Assembly (NCBI GenBank): GCA_964552325.1
Contig: CAZKHA010000222.1
Span: 1-5,077, forward strand
Source of the DNA: CAZKCK01 sp964552325
GTDB lineage: Bacteria > Bacteroidota > Bacteroidia > Bacteroidales > TTA-H9
Direction: 5' to 3'
DNA: 5,077 nt
Shown: one piece after another, positions 1 to 5,077 of the stretch
Position numbering within the stretch: position 1 is the first letter of the stretch
Layout of the letters: each line of letters opens with the position of its first letter
Notes under the pieces: generated by a model
The model's database searches: none
What the model was told of the DNA's origin: nothing
The model's input: only the letters and a program-made list of their open reading frames with translations
Translations under genes and position numbers: made by a program

Positions 1-6
1 GATTAT

Positions 7-14
7 TATATTTG
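7..14 (+). promoter_or_regulatory. Possible Bacteroidota -7 promoter element
   Basis: The octamer TATATTTG matches the Bacteroidota sigma factor -7 consensus TAnnTTTG exactly. The matching -33 element would lie before the window and cannot be seen. If active, transcription would begin near position 20 and the gene starting at 186 would have a leader of about 165 nt. In AT-rich DNA such an octamer can also arise by chance. Confidence 0.25.
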
Positions 15-62
15 TGGCTCGTTGTAAAAAATCATTTCTAGTATATTCAAACTTATTACTGA

Positions 63-89
63 TAAACCGATTGCCAATATTAAACCGAT
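63..89. repeat. Pair of 9-bp direct repeats, 18 bp apart
   Basis: TAAACCGAT occurs at 63-71 and again at 81-89, a start-to-start distance of 18 bp, a little under two helical turns. The pair lies about 100 bp upstream of the exported-protein gene. The repeats are visible in the sequence; a role as a regulator binding site is only inferred. The rest of 1-185 is AT-rich with no open frame that looks coding. Confidence 0.35.
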
Positions 90-185
90 GCAGCGTTAAA
101 ATATTACTATGCTAAAATAACCTGTAACATAAAATTAATAAACAATCTACAATTACGACCACTTTGTATCATTAAAACCAAGTCC

Positions 186-1268
186 ATGTCAATAAATAAA
201 TTCACATTACTGCTGGTGCTTACACTTTTATTTAAGTGCTTTGGGTATTCCCAAACGATAGCAATTGAAACAAAAGGTGCTTTTAAAGAAATTGATATTG
301 CAAGGGACGTATTTGCAATTGAGGCCTTAAACGGCAATAACCAAGATCGTAAAATGCAGGTTATTGATAGCATTGTTAAAAATCCAGACTATTTTAACCC
401 ATCAGTATTGTTTGTGCTTTCAAGAGAATTGAGAGTTCAAAACAGAATTGACGAAGCGGCATTTTGGTTCTACTTAGCCGATTTAAGGGCTACATACGAT
501 GTAAATTTATGTATGGATAAATCTGCAGAACGACCCTATCTTTGCATGCTAGATAATTATGGATCATTATTTTATGAAAACATTTTTCTAGAACCTGACA
601 AGTATCAAGGAATTATTCGAAAGGTTATAGATTTTACAAAGAAGCACGATGAAAAATATGATCATAGATGGATAAATTTGCATGGTTTTGACGCTTTTTT
701 AGTAAGCATGGGTGATAAACCAATGATGGAAGAATTATCTCGGCCAACAAAAAAGTGGAAGAGAATTAAAAAGCGAACTATAAACCAATTTAACAAGGAT
801 TTTCAGAGACATTTTTCAGAATTAAGAAGAAGAAAGGTTGAGGCCAAACAACATAATCATACTTTTTTAGAAACATTGCCAAGTGATACCATTTACTCAA
901 ACTATTCCGATAAAGGTACGTATGTAAATCTTTCAAACGAACGTGCACTTCCAGAAACAATTAAACCCTTTTATTATTATATCCAATGTTACCTTGCATT
1001 CTATCATCTGAATATAAATGATTACTGGATTAAAAACACAGAGGATATACGGCAAGATTCGTTATACATTTATCTCGAAACTACTCACAAAGAAACATTT
1101 ATAGTGGATGGAAAAATTAATTGGCAAAACCAAGAGGCAAGGAAAAACGCTAAAAAAGGAGAACCATTTCCGGTTAGAATAGTAGTGGGAAATCCTAGTG
1201 GTAAGGATAGAATAATTGTACTTGAAAAATCAACAAAAAAAATAAAATTCGCTTCACTTACCACTTAA
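186..1268 (+). CDS. Exported protein of unknown function
   Basis: This 360-residue protein begins with a Sec signal peptide: MSINK, a hydrophobic run to about residue 16, and probable signal peptidase I cleavage after YSQ (residues 21-23). LFKC (15-18) is a poor lipobox because Lys precedes Cys, so a lipoprotein is unlikely. Residues about 66-171 are the most family-like part. They hold a helical, TPR-like stretch with RIDEAAFWFYLADLRATY (87-104), Cys109 and Cys120 that could form a disulphide, and YDHRWINLHGFDAF (158-171). From memory these motifs resemble an uncharacterised exported family in Gram-negative bacteria; I cannot name it. Residues about 185-222 are very basic and probably helical, and the C-terminal third is unrecognised. 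No T9SS tail is present, so a periplasmic location is likely. The gene is AT-rich compared with the protease gene and has no clear Shine-Dalgarno, as is usual in Bacteroidota. The ATG at 186 is favoured because it places the signal peptide at the extreme N-terminus. Confidence 0.85.
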   Translation: MSINKFTLLLVLTLLFKCFGYSQTIAIETKGAFKEIDIARDVFAIEALNGNNQDRKMQVIDSIVKNPDYFNPSVLFVLSRELRVQNRIDEAAFWFYLADLRATYDVNLCMDKSAERPYLCMLDNYGSLFYENIFLEPDKYQGIIRKVIDFTKKHDEKYDHRWINLHGFDAFLVSMGDKPMMEELSRPTKKWKRIKKRTINQFNKDFQRHFSELRRRKVEAKQHNHTFLETLPSDTIYSNYSDKGTYVNLSNERALPETIKPFYYYIQCYLAFYHLNINDYWIKNTEDIRQDSLYIYLETTHKETFIVDGKINWQNQEARKNAKKGEPFPVRIVVGNPSGKDRIIVLEKSTKKIKFASLTT

Positions 1269-1649
1269 GATATTCTGTGAACCCTTAATGCATTTAACAT
1301 CAAACCAGATATCACAATCCACGCAAATTAAAGGATTATAGTTTCAGTTGTATATATTTAAGGGATTCCTTACAACTTTAATGTTTGTACTAAGGAAACC
1401 AGCTTTAACCTAACATGAAGGCCGATTTTGTTCCTGTGCCTTACTATAGCTTGACTTTATGCTTGCCCGATCTATACTATATAAAAGGGAGGGTGAACCG
1501 CGCGTAATTGCTTACCTTTTCATTTGGCAAAGAACATTTGCAAAGGTCCTCACATGTGCAAATTTTGACAAAACATTGGTATGCAAAGATAATTCTATCA
1601 AAAGAAGCATTGTAGATTAAATCGTTTCGTTTTACACCTATAGGTTATC

Positions 1650-1850
1650 ATGATTTTGCAGATACGAGTTTTCAACTTGGCTAATAAATTTGAGAATTTA
1701 GTTCATAGGCCCATTGATTTAGTAGCCAAAAAGTCATTATCGAATCCTTATTTCATTGGATCAATAAACCAAGCAAAGAGGTTGTTAAACGAATTAACTA
1801 AAAGGACTGATTCATCTAACCCACTAGTTGACACGAATTCAATCCGTTGA
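1650..1850 (+). CDS. Doubtful small ORF, hypothetical 66-residue protein
   Basis: An ATG-to-TGA frame encodes 66 residues with no signal peptide or membrane segment. An in-frame TAG at 1641 closes the frame upstream, so it is not an obvious 3' fragment of a longer intact frame. The middle (residues about 14-51, with HRPIDLVAKK and INQAKRLLNELTKRT) is helical and basic. It loosely recalls the winged-helix end of Fic-type proteins or other small DNA-binding domains, but no diagnostic motif is present. No near-upstream promoter or ribosome binding site is evident; a near-match -7 element overlaps the start codon and a perfect TAnnTTTG (1685-1692) lies inside it. It may be a real small gene, a decayed remnant or a chance frame; chance or remnant seems more likely. 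Confidence 0.2.
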   Translation: MILQIRVFNLANKFENLVHRPIDLVAKKSLSNPYFIGSINQAKRLLNELTKRTDSSNPLVDTNSIR

Positions 1851-1963
1851 TAACTATTAACAAGGCATTGTCTCCACAGACCAATACCCTACATATGATT
1901 CATGCTCCTTTCAAACACTTGGTTGTGCTGCTTAACTCCGCTCTTCAAAATAAATTAAAGACT

Positions 1964-1982
1964 TTAAACCTGTCAGGTTTAA
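1964..1982. repeat. Perfect 9-bp inverted repeat with 1-nt centre
   Basis: TTAAACCTGTCAGGTTTAA is a perfect palindrome: arms 1964-1972 and 1974-1982 around T1973. The single central base makes it a poor RNA hairpin unless inner pairs open, and no T-tract follows, so it does not look like an intrinsic terminator. A dimeric DNA-binding protein site or a dispersed genomic repeat fits better. A partial copy, AAACCTGT, recurs 60 bp downstream at 2026-2033. It lies about 90 bp upstream of the -33 element of the protease gene. The symmetry is directly seen; the function is inferred. Confidence 0.6.
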
Positions 1983-2070
1983 CACGCATACTTGCGCAAA
2001 CCTTCGCCCCAGTATGAAAAACACCAAACCTGTTTGTTGTGCAAATTGGTTAAAGCCCCACACCTGTACG

Positions 2071-2101
2071 TTGAGTTTACGGTAAAGAAGCCTTATATTT
2101 G
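2071..2101 (+). promoter_or_regulatory. Bacteroidota-type promoter of the C10 protease gene
   Basis: TTG at 2071-2073, a 20-bp spacer and TATATTTG at 2094-2101 match the Bacteroidota -33/-7 arrangement (TTG, about 19-21 bp, TAnnTTTG). Transcription would start near 2107, giving a leader of only about 14 nt before the ATG at 2121. No Shine-Dalgarno fits in that leader, which is normal for this phylum. This promoter placement also supports the gene start chosen and suggests the protease is transcribed independently of the upstream gene. Confidence 0.6.
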
Positions 2102-2120
2102 TACGCATTAATTCGGGTTG

Positions 2121-4997
2121 ATGAACGCCAGATCTTTCTTTTTTCTCCTTTGGCTGCCGCTTGCACTGTCAGCTAACAAAGTTGATGTAACCACTGCCCA
2201 AAAGGTAGCCGACAATGTTATTTTTAGGCAAGGCAAACCATATGAGGGATATCGTTTACATGCTGTTCACACCCTGGACCACCAAGGGCTTACGTGCATT
2301 TACTTGTTTAATTATGAGCCTTATGGCTTTGTGTTGGTGGCAGCCGATGATGCCGTAATCCCGGTATTGGGCTATTCAACCGAAGACAGTGCGCCTTGGC
2401 CTATCCAATCGCCTTCAGCAAAAGCCTGGCTAGAGTCCTATAGCCATGAGATTTATCGGATAAGGCAAAACAAGCTAGACAATCAGCGTACTAAGCATCT
2501 TTGGGCCGAAGCCCTTTCGGTTGCTTTCAAAGCTTCTTCGTTGGATATTGAGCCCTTGCTCAACACCAAATGGGGTCAAAAATGCTATTTTAACGAAGAT
2601 TGCCCAACCGATGCCCAAGCCGCACCCGACTTATGCGGCCATACTTTTACAGGCTGCGTAGCCACAGCCATGGCCCAAATCATGAAATACTACAGTTGGC
2701 CAGCCACGGACATGGGTTCTTTTGCATATACCCTACCCCAATATGGCCAACAGGCCGCCAACTTTGGTCAAACCACCTATAACTGGAGCCAAATGCCGAA
2801 CCTGGTCGTATCCTCAAACCCCTTTGTGGCCGAGCTGCTGTATCATTGCGGGGTTTCGGTTATGATGAACTATGGGGTTCAAACATCGATAGCGTTTGAT
2901 GGGGCTGTGGTGAATGCGCTAAAAACCTATTTTAATTACAACCCCGGGCTTACGCTGGTAACCCGCTCATCTCTACAAAGCAACACCCAATGGGATAGTC
3001 TGCTGGTGAATGAATTGTCCTATGGTCGCCCCATTTATTATTCGGGTGTTGGCGAAGATGGAAGCCATGCCTTTGTATGCGATGGATACCGTGAATCGGA
3101 TGGAAAGTTTCATTTTAACTGGGGCTGGAACGCGTATTACAATGGGTATTATACCATCGGAAACCTAAACCCGGGCGGTTCAACCTACAACCAAAGCAAC
3201 ACGGCCATTATTGGCATACAACCTAACCCGTTTCAAACGATTGTTAAGCTAAGCAGTCCGCCTGTAGGGAGTATGTTTAAGCAAGGGCAAGCCGTAAACA
3301 TTAAAGCCAAGGTTACCTATGGTCATGCACAAGATTTGCTTTTATACATTGATCGGCAAAAAGTTGCCCAGATTTCTGGTGATTCCTTAACGTATAGTTG
3401 GAATACGATTTTCGAACCACTTGGTTTCCATAACATTCATGTAGAAGCCGTTAATGAATTTGAAACAGTTGCTGACAGCCTGCTGCTCAACCTAAGCCGT
3501 TGGGAGGAAAAGTCAACCCGATTGCAATTGCCTGGCCTCAAACTAACCACCTTGGATGTAGTTGACAGCTCAACGGCCTGGGGGATACCCCAAACAAATT
3601 CCGCGTTAAAAAACACAGAATATATGGTGAAAACAACAAATGGGGGTGAAACCTGGACGTCAAAACCCATCACCGGTGTGCCCATAAGCCCGCCAAGTAT
3701 GCTGTGTGGAGTTGACACCCTCCATGCCTGGCTTGCGTTTCCGTTTGGGATGCTAAACAATCAGGGTGTGTATATTACTGTTGATGGAGGAAACTCATGG
3801 TCAAGGCAGGCATGCTTCAACAACACCAATTCAAGGGCACGCCTCGTACATTTCTTCAATGTAAACCAAGGTGTGGCGATTGGAGATCCAGTAGCTTATT
3901 TCGAGATTTACACCACTGGAAATATGGGGATTTCGTGGCAGCGTGTACCATCGGTTAACCTGCCAATGCCCTTGCCTGCCGAGGTGGTGGCCGATAACTC
4001 ATTAAGCGTAGTTGACGAAACACTATGGTTTGCCACTTCCTTCGGGCGTATTTTTAAATCCATAGATAAAGGGTTTCATTGGACAGCAATCCAAACACCA
4101 GCAGATACTGCCGTAGAGCCAATTTTTAAAGATCAGTTGCATGGATTACTGGTAGACAGAAATACGGCTTCCGAACAGATTCTTTACCGGACAGCAGATG
4201 GTGGAATAAATTGGGATTTGGTAAACACAACTGGCCCATTTTTAGGAAACGATATTTGTTACGTGCCAAATACGCCCGGAACCTGGGTCAGCACAGGCTG
4301 CCTTGCCGGTCATTCTGGGGCTTCTTATAGCTTTGATGATGGAACAACCTGGCAACGGTTTGCTGGCACTGACAGCATTCCGTTTTATGAGGTTGAATTT
4401 TGCAGCAACCACTTTGGATTGGCCGGAGGAACCACCTTAAACGACAGCACGCGCGGAGCCTTTCGCTTTACTGACACCTTACAGGCAAGCCTGGAACCTC
4501 CTCAAGATTTGACCGTTACTTCCATTGGTACAGATGCCGTGCTAGATTGGTTGCCACCCATTGGCAACTTAGGCAATTTAGTGGCTTATGCAATTTACCG
4601 CGAGGGATTGTTTATTGCTTCGGTTGCCCCCACCTTATTAACCTATACCGATAATGGTTTAAGCAATGGCTATTATCATTATTGCATAAAAGCGGCATAT
4701 ACCAATGGCTCATCTCCCCAATTATGCGCTGCCACAGCCTTTACCGTAAACGCACCCTATCGGGAGCAGATGGCCGAAGTTAAAATTTCGCTAATGGATT
4801 TTAGTCAACACCTTTACATTACCGCATCTGACGCGATGGATGAAATTAGGTTTTACAGCATGGCTGGACAAATGATTTTAAAGATGCCTAGGCCAGAAAA
4901 CCCCGTCTTGATCAACTTAAACCCATTGCAAAAAGGTCTTTATCTTGTTGAGGTGGTGATAAACGGCAAGAAACATGTGCGAAAGGTGGTGAAATAG
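2121..4997 (+). CDS. Secreted C10-family cysteine protease with Asp-box repeats, FN3 and T9SS tail
   Basis: This 958-residue protein is an extracellular cysteine endopeptidase of the streptopain/interpain family (C10). In order: signal peptide (1 to about 18, SFFFLLWLPLALS core); C10 propeptide (about 20-140, with PVLGYS at 81-86), which normally keeps the zymogen inactive; catalytic domain (about 145-370); Ig-like domain (about 374-460); six Asp-box (BNR/Ycf48-like) motifs at 505-512, 553-560, 598-606, 647-654, 691-698 and 737-744, suggesting a beta-propeller; fibronectin type III domain (about 791-877); T9SS sorting domain (about 884-958, ending KHVRKVVK). Catalytic residues are all present: Cys179 in TGCVATAMAQIM, His316 in GSHAFVCDGY, Asn333 in FHFNWGW, and probably Gln153 in KWGQ for the oxyanion hole. 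It is far longer than streptopain (about 400 residues) because of the added C-terminal domains. TTG at 2118 lies directly before the ATG and could also initiate; ATG 2121 is preferred. Extracellular protein degradation is inferred from family; the substrate is unknown. Confidence 0.93.
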   Translation: MNARSFFFLLWLPLALSANKVDVTTAQKVADNVIFRQGKPYEGYRLHAVHTLDHQGLTCIYLFNYEPYGFVLVAADDAVIPVLGYSTEDSAPWPIQSPSAKAWLESYSHEIYRIRQNKLDNQRTKHLWAEALSVAFKASSLDIEPLLNTKWGQKCYFNEDCPTDAQAAPDLCGHTFTGCVATAMAQIMKYYSWPATDMGSFAYTLPQYGQQAANFGQTTYNWSQMPNLVVSSNPFVAELLYHCGVSVMMNYGVQTSIAFDGAVVNALKTYFNYNPGLTLVTRSSLQSNTQWDSLLVNELSYGRPIYYSGVGEDGSHAFVCDGYRESDGKFHFNWGWNAYYNGYYTIGNLNPGGSTYNQSNTAIIGIQPNPFQTIVKLSSPPVGSMFKQGQAVNIKAKVTYGHAQDLLLYIDRQKVAQISGDSLTYSWNTIFEPLGFHNIHVEAVNEFETVADSLLLNLSRWEEKSTRLQLPGLKLTTLDVVDSSTAWGIPQTNSALKNTEYMVKTTNGGETWTSKPITGVPISPPSMLCGVDTLHAWLAFPFGMLNNQGVYITVDGGNSWSRQACFNNTNSRARLVHFFNVNQGVAIGDPVAYFEIYTTGNMGISWQRVPSVNLPMPLPAEVVADNSLSVVDETLWFATSFGRIFKSIDKGFHWTAIQTPADTAVEPIFKDQLHGLLVDRNTASEQILYRTADGGINWDLVNTTGPFLGNDICYVPNTPGTWVSTGCLAGHSGASYSFDDGTTWQRFAGTDSIPFYEVEFCSNHFGLAGGTTLNDSTRGAFRFTDTLQASLEPPQDLTVTSIGTDAVLDWLPPIGNLGNLVAYAIYREGLFIASVAPTLLTYTDNGLSNGYYHYCIKAAYTNGSSPQLCAATAFTVNAPYREQMAEVKISLMDFSQHLYITASDAMDEIRFYSMAGQMILKMPRPENPVLINLNPLQKGLYLVEVVINGKKHVRKVVK

Positions 4998-5019
4998 CAT
5001 TGTTTTGTGATGAATATAC

Positions 5020-5038
5020 TTGGCTATTTCAATACCAA
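5020..5038 (+). terminator. Weak hairpin downstream of the protease gene
   Basis: TTGG (5020-5023) pairs with CCAA (5035-5038), and TAT (5025-5027) with ATA (5032-5034), around a TTCA loop and with one bulged C. The stem is short and AT-rich and no T-tract follows, so it is a poor candidate for an intrinsic terminator. It is the only stem-loop I see in the 80 bases after the stop codon. Confidence 0.12.
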
Positions 5039-5054
5039 AACCCATAAAATGAAG

Positions 5055-5063
5055 TAACTTTAC
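5055..5063 (+). promoter_or_regulatory. Near-consensus -7 element at the window edge
   Basis: TAACTTTAC differs from the Bacteroidota -7 pattern TAnnTTTGC at one fixed position (A for G). It is followed by ATCCGCAATC, the kind of short leader seen before start codons in this phylum. No good -33 TTG sits at the expected distance. If real, it would drive a plus-strand gene starting just beyond the window and would make the protease gene monocistronic. Confidence 0.28.
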
Positions 5064-5077
5064 ATCCGCAATCATTT

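Larger units (their letters stand above)
1269..2070. other. Long intergenic spacer, mostly without recognisable genes
   Basis: This stretch of about 800 bp separates the two main genes. I find no tRNA, rRNA, riboswitch, insertion-sequence ends or convincing intrinsic terminator. Right after the first gene there is only a weak 5-bp hairpin (1359-1372, TAAGG/CCTTA with loop GATT) without a T-tract. A 30-codon ORF (1415-1507) and a 53-codon ORF (1459-1620) look random. Small repeats are present: CATTTGGCAAAG (1521-1532) beside CATTTGCAAAG (1535-1545), and TGTGCAAATT at 1555-1564 and 2038-2047. The length and patchy composition fit decayed or accessory DNA, but nothing identifies its origin. Confidence 0.6.

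Noticed and set aside
15..18. Lipoprotein signal in the exported protein (window positions 228-239, LFKC)
   Set aside because: Coordinates here are residues. Lys directly before Cys breaks the lipobox, while YSQ a few residues later fits signal peptidase I cleavage.
107..373. Minus-strand 88-residue ORF
   Set aside because: It overlaps the start and signal peptide region of the exported-protein gene in antisense, has no promoter match and has low-complexity composition; it is a shadow frame.
1359..1372. TAAGG-GATT-CCTTA hairpin as terminator of the first gene
   Set aside because: It has only five pairs, no T-tract, and lies about 90 bp after the stop codon; not enough to call a terminator.
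1415..1507. 30-codon ORF starting MKADFVPVPYY
   Set aside because: It is short, with no signal, promoter or recognisable motif; its length is expected by chance in non-coding DNA.
1459..1620. 53-codon ORF in the spacer
   Set aside because: Its composition looks random, there is no promoter or homology impression, and it does not join the frame of the 1650-1850 ORF in a meaningful way.
1269..2117. CRISPR array, insertion sequence or tRNA in the spacer
   Set aside because: There are no regularly spaced long repeats, no terminal inverted repeats with a transposase frame, and no cloverleaf-like sequence.
2600..2782. Plus-strand 60-residue ORF
   Set aside because: It lies in another frame over the catalytic Cys region of the protease, whose motifs are unambiguous in the main frame.
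3437..3760. Minus-strand 107-residue ORF
   Set aside because: It is antisense to the Ig-like and first Asp-box region, has no promoter and has no recognisable domain.

Overview
The window looks like Bacteroidota DNA. Three things support this. There is a C-terminal type IX secretion (T9SS) sorting domain on the large protein. Bacteroidota-type promoters (TTG, about 20 bp, TAnnTTTG) are present. Gene starts lack recognisable Shine-Dalgarno sequences. No marker gene is present, so I cannot place it below phylum level.

Layout: positions 1-185 are AT-rich non-coding DNA with one possible -7 element and a 9-bp direct repeat. Positions 186-1268 (+) encode a 360-residue exported protein of unknown function. 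It carries conserved-looking motifs that recall an uncharacterised family. Positions 1269-2120 are a long, mostly empty spacer holding one doubtful small ORF (1650-1850), a perfect 9-bp-arm palindrome (1964-1982) and the promoter of the next gene. Positions 2121-4997 (+) encode a 958-residue multidomain secreted cysteine protease of peptidase family C10 (streptopain/interpain type). Its order is propeptide, catalytic domain, Ig-like domain, six Asp-box (BNR/Ycf48-like) repeats, fibronectin type III domain and T9SS tail. The last 80 bases hold a near-consensus -7 element that may serve a gene beyond the window.

The two main genes share a strand but are about 850 bp apart, differ clearly in base composition and have no visible functional link, so they are probably separate transcription units. 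The protease is most likely exported by Sec, moved across the outer membrane by T9SS, and then anchored to the surface or released to degrade external protein. Its beta-rich middle probably binds a substrate, glycan or partner. I see no RNA gene, CRISPR array, insertion sequence or clear multi-gene novel system. The most unusual items are the protease's domain chain, the unassigned exported protein and the spacer.
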